Shown here: in pieces, positions 17,417-26,180 of the stretch | Layout: each line of letters opens with the position of its first letter | How positions within the stretch are numbered: position 1 is the stretch's first letter | Source: Amycolatopsis acidiphila | GTDB taxonomy: Bacteria; Actinomycetota; Actinomycetes; Mycobacteriales; Pseudonocardiaceae | DNA length: 64,000 bases | Reading direction: 5' to 3' | Assembly: GCF_021391495.1 (NCBI RefSeq) | Contig: NZ_CP090063.1 | Span: 3,596,001 to 3,660,000 of the forward strand | Position numbers and translations under genes: made by a program | The notes under the pieces: model-generated | Databases searched by the model: none | What the model saw: only the letters and a program-made list of their open reading frames with translations | Told to the model about the DNA's origin: nothing

Positions 17417-18748
17417 GTGTCTCATCCACTCGATGGCCGGCATCACTCCGTACTTGTGATCGGCGGCGGGCAGGCCGGGCTTTCGATGAGCTACTGCCTG
17501 CGCGCCCGGGGGATCGACCACCTGGTGCTCGAGCGCGACGAGGTCGGCCACGAGTGGCGTGACCGGCGCTGGGACATGTTCTGTCTGGTCACGCCGAACT
17601 GGCAGTGCCAGTTGCCGGGATTTCCCTACCGCGGCGGCGATCCCGAAGGGTTCATGGGGCGCGCGGAGATCGTCTCCTACGTCCAGGAGTACGCGCGGAC
17701 GTTCGGCCTGCCGGTCGTCGAGGGCGTCGGGGCGACCAGGTTGCGCGTCACCCCGCACGGGTTCCTCGTGCGCACCTCACAGGGCGACCTGACCGCCGAC
17801 CAGGTGGTCGTCGCGACCGGGCCGTACCAGGTGCCGCTGATCCCGCGGATGACCGAGCGGCTGCCGGAATCGCTGGTGCAGCTGCATTCCTCGCAGTACC
17901 GAAACCCCGGGCAGCTGCCCGCGGGTGAGGTGCTGGTGGTCGGCACAGGGCAGTCCGGCTGCCAGATCGCGGAGGACCTGCACCTCGCGGGCCGGCGCGT
18001 TCACCTGTCCGTCGGCAGCGCGCCGCGGGTCGCCCGGCGGTACCGGGGCCGTGATGTCGTGGCGTGGCTCGACGAAATGGGCTACTACCGCAGGGGGATC
18101 GACGAGTTCGCCGACGCCGACGCAGTCCGGTTCCGTGCCAACCATTACGTGACCGGCCGTGACGGCGGGCACGACATCGACCTGCGCGCGTTCGCACTCG
18201 AGGGCATGCGGTTGTACGGCCGGCTGTCCGGTATTGACAGTGGGTTTCTCCGGTTCCGGCCGGACCTGCGCAAGAACCTCGACGCCGCCGATGCCGTGTC
18301 AGAGGGCATCAAGAGTTCCATCGACGCATACATCGCCGAACAGCGGATCGGCGCCCCGGCCGAGGAGCGGTACACGCCGGTCTGGGAACCAGACGCGGAT
18401 CCGGCTGAACTGTCGCTTTCGGACAGTGGGATCACGTCGGTGGTGTGGAGCACCGGCTTCGGTCGCGACCACCGGTGGATCGACGTCCCGATCTTCGACG
18501 GCCGTGGCTACCCGACCCACGACAGAGGCGTGACCAGCTGCGAAGGGCTGTATTTCCTCGGGTTGCCCTGGCAGTACACCTGGGGTTCGGGCCGGTTCTG
18601 CGGGGTGGCGGCCGACGCCGAGTTCCTCGCCAGCAGGATCGAGCTGTTGTACCGGGGCGGCAAGAGCCACGAGGTCCGCTGGCTCGCCGGCGTCCCCCGC
18701 GGCAGCTACGAAAACGACGACTGGGTCGCGCCGCGCACGGTCGCCTGA
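17417..18748 (+). CDS. MSMEG_0569-family flavin-dependent monooxygenase (NitH-like)
   Basis: A 443-residue FAD/NADPH oxidoreductase related to flavin-containing monooxygenases. The FAD loop is [12 protein letters not shown] (residues 12-23), the second nucleotide loop [17 protein letters not shown], and the ATG-type motif [11 protein letters not shown] lies between. The GTG start has GAGGAGGG seven bases upstream. It is the first gene of a cluster matching the MSMEG_0565-0572/Nit1C set, where this protein is called NitH in cyanide-assimilating bacteria. It probably oxidises a nitrogenous or nitrile precursor; the substrate is unproven. Confidence 0.87.
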   Translation: MSHPLDGRHHSVLVIGGGQAGLSMSYCLRARGIDHLVLERDEVGHEWRDRRWDMFCLVTPNWQCQLPGFPYRGGDPEGFMGRAEIVSYVQEYARTFGLPVVEGVGATRLRVTPHGFLVRTSQGDLTADQVVVATGPYQVPLIPRMTERLPESLVQLHSSQYRNPGQLPAGEVLVVGTGQSGCQIAEDLHLAGRRVHLSVGSAPRVARRYRGRDVVAWLDEMGYYRRGIDEFADADAVRFRANHYVTGRDGGHDIDLRAFALEGMRLYGRLSGIDSGFLRFRPDLRKNLDAADAVSEGIKSSIDAYIAEQRIGAPAEERYTPVWEPDADPAELSLSDSGITSVVWSTGFGRDHRWIDVPIFDGRGYPTHDRGVTSCEGLYFLGLPWQYTWGSGRFCGVAADAEFLASRIELLYRGGKSHEVRWLAGVPRGSYENDDWVAPRTVA

Positions 18749-18774
18749 CCTTCTCCGAAACCCGAGGACATTCC

Positions 18775-19590
18775 ATGGTATTCGACGCCCATCGTCATCT
18801 CGGCGTGCTGCCGGCGTACCCGTTCTACGGTGGCCCGCCCGTGCACCCGGACAGCAGGGCCCGCGCCACCATCGCGGAGCTGATCGCCGACCTCGATGCG
18901 GAAGGCACGGAGCGGGCGCTGGTCATCCCCAACTACGGCGTGCCGGGCACGGACGTTTCCTTCGCCTTCAACGAACTCTGCGTCGAAGCCGCGCAGACCG
19001 ACGACCGGATCCGTGCCGGGCTGTGGGTGTCTCCGCTCCCGGGCGACCGTGACCGCACCGAGAGAGCGCTTGCGCTGTCTTCGGAGGCGGGCGTGAGGGC
19101 GTTGAAACTGAGCTTTCTCCTCGGCGGGCGCGCGAGCGACCCCGCCTGCCGCCCGGCGCTGGACCGCATCTTCGAGGTGGCGCGCGAGCGCGATCTCGTC
19201 GTGCACGTGCACACCTCGCCCGGCGCGGCCTCGGACATCGACGAGGTCGGCAATCTCGTCGAGTGGTACGGCGATTCCGTCGCCGTGCACCTGGTGCACT
19301 TCGGTGGCGGCATGAGCGGTCACATCAAGCTCGCAGGTTCCCGGTTCTTCGACTGGATCGAAGCGGGGAAGCGGGTTTACACAGACTTGTCGTGGGCCAT
19401 CGGGTTCGCCCCCCGATGGCTGGCGGAGGAGATCTCCTGGCGGGGCATCGGCCACGACCGGATCCTGTTCGCCAGCGACGAGCCCTGGGGCGACCGGGAA
19501 GGGGAGTACGCCCGGATGCGGGCGGCCACCGCCGGCGGTGAGCTCTCCGAACTGGTGTTCCGGGAGAACTTCGAAAAACTCTACGGCTGA
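18775..19590 (+). CDS. Amidohydrolase-2 family metal-dependent hydrolase
   Basis: A 271-residue TIM-barrel amidohydrolase. Metal-ligand candidates are H6 and H8 in DAHRHLG, a histidine in VVHVHTSPG, another in VHLVHFGGG, and the aspartate in FASDEPWGD. It resembles the amidohydrolase-related PF04909 family (decarboxylases and hydrolases). The ATG at 18775 lies 26 bases after the monooxygenase stop. It is an extra member relative to the core Nit1C set as I know it. Hydrolysis or decarboxylation of the nitrilase product or of the oxidised substrate is a guess. Confidence 0.8.
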   Translation: MVFDAHRHLGVLPAYPFYGGPPVHPDSRARATIAELIADLDAEGTERALVIPNYGVPGTDVSFAFNELCVEAAQTDDRIRAGLWVSPLPGDRDRTERALALSSEAGVRALKLSFLLGGRASDPACRPALDRIFEVARERDLVVHVHTSPGAASDIDEVGNLVEWYGDSVAVHLVHFGGGMSGHIKLAGSRFFDWIEAGKRVYTDLSWAIGFAPRWLAEEISWRGIGHDRILFASDEPWGDREGEYARMRAATAGGELSELVFRENFEKLYG

Positions 19591-19614
19591 ACAACAGAAA
19601 TCGAAGGAGCTGGC

Positions 19615-20127
19615 ATGCCCGAGTTGACCGACCTGGAGCAGAAGAGTCTCGACGAGATCCCGCACCCCGCGCTGCCGCAAGGGTCCACTCTGTACGGGGG
19701 GACGAAAATCTTCCCGGACTACAAGGCGGAGAACGGGGAGACGTATTTCACGCTGGTCCACGGTATCGCGCACGAGTCGTCGGTGAGCTTCGTGGCGATC
19801 CTGCAGGCGACCCGAGCACTGCGCAAGGGTTTCGAGACGGCGATCTACTTCTATGGTCCCGGTTCACTGAACTGTCTTGCCACCCGCGGCTTCCCCACGA
19901 CGGGCAACGCGGCGTTCCCCGGCGAGATGAACATCAACGACCAGCTCAAGACGTTCATCGCCGAGGGCGGCAAGGTGTACTGCTGCCGGTTCGGGCTCTC
20001 GCTGCACGGCGCGCGGGAAGAGGACCTGATCGAAGGCGTGATCCCGGCGCATCCGCTCGACGTGCAGGACGCCTTGATCCACTACGCCCGCAAGGGCGCC
20101 ATCATCAACTCGACCTACATGTTCTAG
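19615..20127 (+). CDS. MSMEG_0572/Sll0783-family nitrogen-starvation protein
   Basis: A 170-residue soluble protein of the MSMEG_0572/Sll0783 family, which is induced by nitrogen starvation in Synechocystis and encoded in Nit1C clusters. Its strand order and motifs (FETAIYFYGPGSLNCL, KVYCCRFGLSLHG) suggest a DsrE-like fold. The vicinal cysteines in VYCCRF may be functional. The ATG is preceded by GAAGGAG. The molecular function is unknown. It leads directly into the radical SAM gene, with 10 bases between them. Confidence 0.83.
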   Translation: MPELTDLEQKSLDEIPHPALPQGSTLYGGTKIFPDYKAENGETYFTLVHGIAHESSVSFVAILQATRALRKGFETAIYFYGPGSLNCLATRGFPTTGNAAFPGEMNINDQLKTFIAEGGKVYCCRFGLSLHGAREEDLIEGVIPAHPLDVQDALIHYARKGAIINSTYMF

Positions 20128-20137
20128 GGGAGCCGCA

Positions 20138-21211
20138 GTGCGCGTTGGCACCGAGCAGAACTCTTTCGAAGCCAGGGTGGATGTTGCCGTCCGCGGCGTG
20201 CGCTGGGACGCGCCCGTCCAGCGCAGCAAGGGCGCCGGTCCGAGCGACGACGGCCATCTTGTCGTCGACGGTGCCAACGCGGCGCTGCCGCTCGATCCGG
20301 ACAGCCCTTACACCGTGCGGGAAGGACGCGTCTACGACGGCCGCATCGACCTCGGGTTGACGGTGGAACCCGTGGCCCGGCCGAACTTCTATGACCTGAA
20401 GACGGCGGACGGTGTGCCGTACCGGCAGATCGCGCTGTTGCACGGCCGGGACGTGCTCGCCACAACCGTCGTGCAGACCTGTATCAGGTACGCCGAGGAC
20501 CAGCGCTGTCGCTTCTGCACCATCGAGGAGTCCCTGCGCGCCGGCTCGACCATCGCCGCGAAGACCCCGGCGCAGCTCGCGGAGGTGGCCGAGGCCGCCG
20601 TCCGGCTGGATGGGGTCAGGCAGATGGTGATGACCACCGGCACCACCGCGGGTCCCGATCGGGGCGCCCGCCATCTCGTGCGCTGTGTCCGAGGGGTCCT
20701 CGAAGCCGTGCCGGGGTTGCCGATCCAGGTGCAGATCGAGCCGCCGGGCGATCTGGCGGTGCTGACGGAATTGCACCAGGCGGGCGCTGTCTCGGTAGGC
20801 ATCCACGTGGAGTCCCTCGACGACGAGGTGCGCCGCCGGTGGATGCCGGGCAAGTCGACAGTGCCGATGACGGAGTACGAGGCGGCCTGGGACGAGGCGG
20901 TGCGCGTGTTCGGCCGCAACCGCGTATCCACCTATCTCCTGATCGGCCTCGGCGAGGACCCGGACGAGCTGGTGGCAGGCGCGGGCCGGCTCATCCAGCG
21001 CGGCGTGTACCCGTTCGTGGTGCCGATGCGCCCGATGCTCGGCACCCTCGCCCGCCGCGACGGCGCGAAGGCTCCGTCCGTGACAGTGGTCAAGGACGTC
21101 ACGGAACGCGTCGCGGCGTTGCTTCGAGCGGCGGGCATGACGGGCGCCGACCAGGTCGCGGGCTGCGCGGCGTGTGGCGCGTGTGGTGCCCTCAGCGCGG
21201 CGGGAGCCTGA
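20138..21211 (+). CDS. MSMEG_0568-family radical SAM protein (NitD-like)
   Basis: A 357-residue radical SAM enzyme. The 4Fe-4S motif is CIRYAEDQRCRFC, a C-x8-C-x2-C spacing rather than the classic C-x3-C-x2-C. A second cysteine cluster, CAACGAC, lies close to the C-terminus and could ligate an auxiliary cluster. VQIEPPGDL and GIHVESLDDEV are typical barrel strands. The GTG at 20138 follows GGGGAG. It is conserved with the nitrilase in Nit1C clusters, where its reaction is not established; generation of the nitrile or a related radical rearrangement is plausible. Confidence 0.87.
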   Translation: MRVGTEQNSFEARVDVAVRGVRWDAPVQRSKGAGPSDDGHLVVDGANAALPLDPDSPYTVREGRVYDGRIDLGLTVEPVARPNFYDLKTADGVPYRQIALLHGRDVLATTVVQTCIRYAEDQRCRFCTIEESLRAGSTIAAKTPAQLAEVAEAAVRLDGVRQMVMTTGTTAGPDRGARHLVRCVRGVLEAVPGLPIQVQIEPPGDLAVLTELHQAGAVSVGIHVESLDDEVRRRWMPGKSTVPMTEYEAAWDEAVRVFGRNRVSTYLLIGLGEDPDELVAGAGRLIQRGVYPFVVPMRPMLGTLARRDGAKAPSVTVVKDVTERVAALLRAAGMTGADQVAGCAACGACGALSAAGA

Positions 21212-21212
21212 C

Positions 21213-22634
21213 GTGCGCGACGTCCTGGCACTCCTCGGCGACACGGTGAGCGTGCAGCGCGAACCGGCTTTTCACATCGAACAGGCCGACGACCGCGCGA
21301 CGGTCGCCGCGTACCACGCGTTGCGCAGGCAGGTGTTCGTCGACGAGCAGGCCCTGTTCACGGGGCACGACCTCGACCACCACGACGAAGACCCGCGCAC
21401 GGTCGTCCTCGTCGCCCGTGAGCGAGCAGGCACCGTCGTCGGCGGCGTCCGGCTGCACCCGGCCACGGACGGCCCCGACCTCGGCTGGTGGCTTGGCGGC
21501 CGCCTCGTGGTCGCACCCGCCGCGCGCGGACGGCTGACGGCGCCGCACGCGGCGCTCGGCAGCCTTGACCGTGTCGGGCCCGCGCTCGTGCGGGCAGCGT
21601 GCGCGTACGCCGAGAACGCAGGCGTTCTGCGGTTCGATGCCGCCGTCCAGGCCCGCAACGAAGCCATGTTCCGCAGGCTCGGCTGGCACCGGGTTCGTGC
21701 CGTGACCGTCGCGGACACCCCGCACGTGCTGATGCGGCGGTCCATCGGCCGCGTCCAGGCACTCGCGAACGCGACCAAGCGCGACCTCGGACCCCTGCTC
21801 ACCGGCCTGACCGGCATCCCGGGCTTCGTCGGTGACGACGGCGTGCCCGTGCCGGGCAGCGATCTTGTCGCGGCGTGCGACGCGATCGTCCCGTCGATGG
21901 TCGAACGGGACCCGGACTGGGCCGGCTGGTGCTCGGTCCTGGTCAACGTCAACGACCTCGCCGCGATGGGCGCGGAACCGGTCGGCCTGCTCGACGCCCT
22001 CGGCGCCCGCGACAGGTCCTTCGCCAGCCGGGTGCTGGCAGGACTGAGGCGGGCGAGCGAGGCCTATGGCGTACCGGTGCTCGGCGGCCACACCCAGTTC
22101 GGCGTTCCCGCAGCCCTGTCCGTCACCGCGCTCGGCCGGTCGGCGCATCCGGTACCGGGCGGTGGCGGGCAGCCGGGCCACGTCGTCCGGCTGACCGCCG
22201 ACCTGGCAGGCCGGTGGCGGCCGGGATACGCCGGACGCCAGTGGGACTCGACGACGTCCCGCCGGACGCCCGAGTTGCACGCGATGCTGAGCTCGGTCGG
22301 CCGAGCCCGCCCGGCTGCCGCCAAGGACGTGTCCATGGCCGGTATCGCCGGCACTCTCGGCATGCTCGCGGAAGCGAGCGGCTGCGGCGCCGAACTGGAC
22401 GCGGCGCGTATTGCCCGTCCTGCGGGCACGAGTGCGGGCGACTGGCTCACCTGCTTCCCGGGTTTCGCGATGCTCACGACGGACGAACCGGGCAACGGCA
22501 CCCTCGATGCAGGGCCCGCCGTGTCTGTCGAGTGTGGACGGTTGGTGTCCGGGGGCGGTGTGGCGCTGTGCTGGCCGGACGGGGAGCGGACGGAAGTGCT
22601 GGCCGGGGGCGTGACCGGATTGGGAGAGGCATGA
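21213..22634 (+). CDS. GNAT acetyltransferase / AIR-synthase-like fusion
   Basis: A 473-residue fusion. Residues about 12-190 form a GNAT domain (ALRRQVFVDEQALF, VARERAGTVVGGVRLHP, and RNEAMFRRLGWH in the last helices), matching the Sll0786 family. Residues about 200-470 form an AIR-synthase/SelD-like ATP-binding domain (SVLVNVNDLAAMGAEPVGLL, LGGHTQFG, KDVSMAGIAGTLGML), matching Sll0787. The two are separate genes in Synechocystis; the fused form is known from mycobacterial clusters. The GTG at 21213 has a GGGAG box and starts one base after the radical SAM stop. It probably acylates, and activates with ATP, a shared small substrate. Confidence 0.85.
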   Translation: MRDVLALLGDTVSVQREPAFHIEQADDRATVAAYHALRRQVFVDEQALFTGHDLDHHDEDPRTVVLVARERAGTVVGGVRLHPATDGPDLGWWLGGRLVVAPAARGRLTAPHAALGSLDRVGPALVRAACAYAENAGVLRFDAAVQARNEAMFRRLGWHRVRAVTVADTPHVLMRRSIGRVQALANATKRDLGPLLTGLTGIPGFVGDDGVPVPGSDLVAACDAIVPSMVERDPDWAGWCSVLVNVNDLAAMGAEPVGLLDALGARDRSFASRVLAGLRRASEAYGVPVLGGHTQFGVPAALSVTALGRSAHPVPGGGGQPGHVVRLTADLAGRWRPGYAGRQWDSTTSRRTPELHAMLSSVGRARPAAAKDVSMAGIAGTLGMLAEASGCGAELDAARIARPAGTSAGDWLTCFPGFAMLTTDEPGNGTLDAGPAVSVECGRLVSGGGVALCWPDGERTEVLAGGVTGLGEA

Positions 22635-23491
22635 CCACCTTGCGGATGGCCGCTGTCGCGGCTCCTTTCGATCGGGATCTGGACGGCGATTTCGCCCGGA
22701 TCGAGCGAATCATCGAGCAGGCGCGTGGCGACGGTGTGGGTTTGCTCGCGCTGCCCGAGGCCTCTCTCGGCGGTTATCTCGCGGACCTCGGCGGGGACGC
22801 CGAAGGGCCGCCCCCGCTGGCGCTGGACGGCCCGGAGATCCAGCGCCTGCGCAAGCTCGCCGGCGACATGGTCGTCGTGGCCGGCTATTGCGAGGATGCC
22901 GGTGATCGTCTCTACAACAGCGCGGTCTGCGTGCACGGCGACGGCGTGCTCGGGAACCACCGCAAGGTGCATCAGCCGTTGTCCGAGGACGCGAGCTACG
23001 GTGCCGGCCAGTCGTTCGCGGCCTTCGACACGCCGGTCGGGCGCCTCGGCACCATGATCTGCTACGACAAGGCTTTTCCGGAATCCGCGCGGTCGCTGGC
23101 CTTGGACGGCGCCGAGATCGGGGTGTGCGTCTCCGCCTGGCCGGGCAGCCGCACGAATCCTGCCGCCGATCTCGCGCAGGACCGCTGGAAACGCAGGTTC
23201 GACCTGTTCGACCGGGCTCGCGCGCTCGAGAACCAGATCGTGTGGCTCTCGGCGAACCAGTCCGGCACCTTCGGCGCGCTGCGGTTCGTGGCCAGCGCGA
23301 AGGTGGTCGACCCAGGTGGCGAAATCGTCTGTGAAACTGGCGTCAGGGAGGGGCTGGCGGTCGCGGAACTCGACGTGACGCAGGCGCTGGCGACGGCTCG
23401 GCGGTCGATGGGGCACCTGCGGGATCGCCGCCCGGAGGCGTATCCGGCGCTGGGTGCCGGCGAGGAAGAGCTCGCCGGAACGAGATACTAG
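22631..23491 (+). CDS. nitC: Nit6803-type nitrilase (NitC-like), catalytic triad intact
   Basis: A 286-residue nitrilase-superfamily enzyme that hydrolyses a nitrile to acid and ammonia. The Glu-Lys-Cys triad is complete: E43 in LPEASLGGY, K112 in NHRKVHQPL, C144 in GTMICYDKAFPE. NSAVCVHGDG and VWLSANQSG are further family segments. The ATG overlaps the fusion gene stop by four bases. In Nit1C clusters the equivalent enzyme supports growth on cyanide or aliphatic nitriles as nitrogen source; for this organism that is inferred. Followed after five bases by a degenerate paralogue. Confidence 0.9.
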   Translation: MTTLRMAAVAAPFDRDLDGDFARIERIIEQARGDGVGLLALPEASLGGYLADLGGDAEGPPPLALDGPEIQRLRKLAGDMVVVAGYCEDAGDRLYNSAVCVHGDGVLGNHRKVHQPLSEDASYGAGQSFAAFDTPVGRLGTMICYDKAFPESARSLALDGAEIGVCVSAWPGSRTNPAADLAQDRWKRRFDLFDRARALENQIVWLSANQSGTFGALRFVASAKVVDPGGEIVCETGVREGLAVAELDVTQALATARRSMGHLRDRRPEAYPALGAGEEELAGTRY

Positions 23492-23496
23492 GGTTC

Positions 23497-24324
23497 ATGG
23501 GCCTCATCCGGATCGGTGCGGTGGCTGCGCACTTCGGTCGCGACCTCGACTTCGACCTGCAGCGCATCGGGACCTTGATCGAGCACGCGCGCCGATCGGG
23601 CGTGAGCCTGTTGGTCCTGCCCGACGCCGCATTGGGCGGCTACCTCGCCGACCTCCGCCATCCCGACCCGGACGCGCTCCCGCCGGCTCTCGATGCCGAT
23701 GGGCCCGAGGTCGCAAAGGTCGCTGCCATGGCCGCGGAAATGGTGGTCTGCCTCGGCTTCTGTGAGGCCGGTGGCGACCGCCGGTACAACTCCGCGGTCT
23801 GTGTGACGGGGGACGGCGTGCTGGGGCGGCACCGCAAGGTCCATCAGCCGGTGGGGGAGTCCGCGGCGTACGCGCCGGGCGAGCGCTTCGCCGCGTTCGA
23901 GACCCCGGTCGGCCGCGTCGGCATGCTCATCGATTACGACAAGACGTTCCCCGAGGCCGCGCGGTCGCTGGCAGTCGATGGGGCGGAGGTGCTCGCCTGC
24001 CTGTCGGCGTGGCCCACGAGCATCACGAACCGTGCCCCGCGGATGGCGCAGGACCGGCAGTCCCGGCTGTTCGATCTGTACGACCAGGCCCGGGCCGCGG
24101 AGAATCAGGTGGTACTGGCTTCGTCGAACCAGACCGGCGCCATGGGCGGCATGCGCTTTCTCGGTCAGGCGAAGGTCGTCGGCCCCGGCGGGGATGTCCT
24201 CGCCCGCACCTGGGCCAAAGCGGGGCTCGCGGTCGCCGAGCTGGACGTGCAGGCGGAGATCGCGACCGCCCGCCGCGTGTTGAAACATCTCGACGAGCGA
24301 AAACCAGAGGTCTACCGAGCATGA
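23497..24324 (+). CDS. Tandem nitrilase paralogue with degenerate active site
   Basis: A 275-residue paralogue of the preceding nitrilase, similar along its whole length. Two of three catalytic residues are replaced: the Glu position is D43 (LPDAALGGY, codon GAC) and the Cys position is D146 (GMLIDYDKTFPE, codon GAT). The lysine is kept (K114 in HRKVHQP). The frame is intact, codon use matches neighbours, and surrounding structural motifs are preserved (SAWPTSITN, SSNQTGAMG). It therefore looks like a non-catalytic or differently catalytic partner, for example a scaffold for the nitrilase spiral. Overlaps the glycosyltransferase start by four bases. Confidence 0.88.
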   Translation: MGLIRIGAVAAHFGRDLDFDLQRIGTLIEHARRSGVSLLVLPDAALGGYLADLRHPDPDALPPALDADGPEVAKVAAMAAEMVVCLGFCEAGGDRRYNSAVCVTGDGVLGRHRKVHQPVGESAAYAPGERFAAFETPVGRVGMLIDYDKTFPEAARSLAVDGAEVLACLSAWPTSITNRAPRMAQDRQSRLFDLYDQARAAENQVVLASSNQTGAMGGMRFLGQAKVVGPGGDVLARTWAKAGLAVAELDVQAEIATARRVLKHLDERKPEVYRA

Positions 24325-25403
24325 GGATCGCGCTCCTGAGCTACTCGACCAAGCCACGCGGCGGAGTGGTGCACACACTCGCGCTCGGGGAAGCCCTCGC
24401 GGCCGAGGGCCAGGACGTGACGGTCTGGACGCTGGGCCGAGGCGGTGACAGCGGCTTCTTCCGCCCGGTGGATCCGCGGGTGCGGCTGCGGGTCGTGCCG
24501 TTTTCCGAGATCGAGGGTGAGGGCGTCGGCCCGCGGATCCTGCGCTCCATCGACACGCTGCGCGCCGCGTTCGAGCCGGCCGGCTACGACGTCGTGCACG
24601 CTCAGGATTGCATCAGTGCGAACGCTGTTGATCGCTGTGTGCGAACGGTCCACCACATCGACCACTTCACGACGCCGGAGCTCGCCGCGTGTCACGAGCG
24701 GGCGCTCGTGCGACCCTACGCGCACGTGTGCGTCTCGGCCGCCGTCGCGGACGAATTGGCGCAGGGATGGGGAATCAAGGCCACGGTGATCCCGAACGGC
24801 GTCGAAGCCGCGAGGTTCGCCGCCGCGGCATCGCCGGCTGCCGAGCGGCAGCGGCAGCGGTGGCGGGAGCGCCTGGGCCGGTATGTCCTTTCGGTGGGCG
24901 GTATCGAGCCGCGCAAGGGATCTCTCGAGCTGCTCGAAGCCTTCGCGTTACTGACCGAGCCGGATGTGCGGCTGGTGATCGCCGGCGGCGAAACCCTGTT
25001 CGACTACCGCGAATACCGGGCGCGGTGGGAAAAGCGCGCGGTCGAACTGGGTGTGTCGCCGGTGGTGCTGGGTGCGGTGGCTCATGACGAGCTTCCGTTC
25101 CTGGTGGCGGCCGCCGGTGCCTTCGCCTTCCCGTCGAGAAAGGAGGGGTTCGGCCTGGCGGCCATGGAGGCGGTGGCGGCCGGCGTTCCGCTGGTGGTAA
25201 GCGATTTGCCGGTGCTGCGCGAAGTCTTCGGTGGCGTAGCGGGTTTCGGCTCGGATGCGCCGGGCCTGGCACTGGAGCTCGCCCGGGCCTTGGCGGCTCC
25301 TGACCCGGCACGCCGCGCGGCGGGCGAGTCGCTGGCTGGTCGCTACACGTGGCGGGCCTGCGCGAAGTCGCACATTCAGCTCTACCACTCGCTGACCGGC
25401 TGA
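24321..25403 (+). CDS. MSMEG_0565-family glycosyltransferase (GT4)
   Basis: A 360-residue GT-B fold glycosyltransferase. The N-terminal domain begins RIALLSYSTKPRGGVVHTL, a donor-independent glycine-rich loop. The C-terminal donor-binding domain has VLSVGGIEPRKGS, the E-x7-E region FPSRKEGFGLAAMEA and GVPLVVSDLPVLREV. The family accompanies the nitrilase cluster in mycobacteria. Its role there is unknown; glycosylation of a cluster-derived metabolite would turn this from simple nitrogen scavenging into biosynthesis. Last gene of the operon; the next gene is convergent. Confidence 0.85.
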   Translation: MRIALLSYSTKPRGGVVHTLALGEALAAEGQDVTVWTLGRGGDSGFFRPVDPRVRLRVVPFSEIEGEGVGPRILRSIDTLRAAFEPAGYDVVHAQDCISANAVDRCVRTVHHIDHFTTPELAACHERALVRPYAHVCVSAAVADELAQGWGIKATVIPNGVEAARFAAAASPAAERQRQRWRERLGRYVLSVGGIEPRKGSLELLEAFALLTEPDVRLVIAGGETLFDYREYRARWEKRAVELGVSPVVLGAVAHDELPFLVAAAGAFAFPSRKEGFGLAAMEAVAAGVPLVVSDLPVLREVFGGVAGFGSDAPGLALELARALAAPDPARRAAGESLAGRYTWRACAKSHIQLYHSLTG

Positions 25404-25433
25404 GAGAACACTGACGCCAAGTAGCAGCAGCGG

Positions 25434-26180
25434 TCAACCCCGCAGCAGGCGGCCCGCACCGGAGATCGCCGGCTCGTGGCCGAGGGACCGCAGCACCTCG
25501 TAGGCGGTCGCCGTCGCGGCGGTGACCACAGGCAGCCCCAGCTCCTCCTCGGCCACCTCCACCGCGTCCAGCGACGGCATCTGGACGCACGCCGAGAGCA
25601 CCACGGCCTCCGCGCCCTCCCGCCGCAGGCCCCGGGCGATGCCGGGCAGCTTGCCGGGATCCAGCCGGCCCACGGCAAGGTTGTCGGCCACCTCCAGCGA
25701 CACCGCGTCGAGCACCTGCACACCCTCGCCCTCGATGTACTCCCGCACCATCCGCGTCAACGGCGCCATGTACGGCGTCACGATCGCGACGTGGCTCGCC
25801 CCGATCGCCCGCAGCGTCCGCACGAGCGCGCCCGCGCTGCTGACCACCGCCGCCGGATGGCCGTTGCGTTCCGCCGCGTCCCCGATGGCCTGCTCGGACT
25901 CCTTGTGCGCCCCCGGCCCCTGCGCCATCACCGCCACGAGGCACGCATACGCGATCACGTCGACATCCGCGTCCGACACCGCTGTCGCGCACTCCGCTGC
26001 CTTGCCGACCATGGCCAGCAGCTCCTCGCGGTTGACGTGCTTCATCCTCGCGCGCGCCGAGTGGAACGTGTACCGGTGCCCGGTGCTTTCGCGCTGCCTG
26101 CGGAACAGCTCCGGCAGCTCCGTCTCCATCGTCGTGTTCGAGCTCGGCACGATCAGGCCGATCCGGGACGAGTTCACCAC
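25434..26180 (-). CDS. nicE: Maleate cis-trans isomerase (NicE/MaiA-like)
   Basis: A 248-residue Asp/Glu-racemase-superfamily enzyme converting maleate to fumarate, the last step of the maleamate pathway. The paired catalytic cysteines are C80 (IAYACLVA) and C198 (VVLSACVQM), at spacings like characterised maleate isomerases. The N-terminal RIGLIVPSSNTTMETE is typical. Two consecutive GTG codons begin the frame; the second (26175-26177) overlaps the upstream stop as GTGA and may be the real start. It is the distal gene of the hydroxypyridine operon and feeds the TCA cycle. Confidence 0.88.
   Translation of the reverse strand: MVNSSRIGLIVPSSNTTMETELPELFRRQRESTGHRYTFHSARARMKHVNREELLAMVGKAAECATAVSDADVDVIAYACLVAVMAQGPGAHKESEQAIGDAAERNGHPAAVVSSAGALVRTLRAIGASHVAIVTPYMAPLTRMVREYIEGEGVQVLDAVSLEVADNLAVGRLDPGKLPGIARGLRREGAEAVVLSACVQMPSLDAVEVAEEELGLPVVTAATATAYEVLRSLGHEPAISGAGRLLRG

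Noticed and set aside
21213..22634. GNAT-AIRS fusion as a novel fusion
   Set aside because: The same two domains are known as separate cyanobacterial genes and in fused form in mycobacterial clusters, so it is not new.
23497..24324. Degenerate nitrilase as a sequencing artefact or pseudogene
   Set aside because: Both substitutions are clean codons, the frame is open and coupled on the 3' side, and conserved structural motifs persist.
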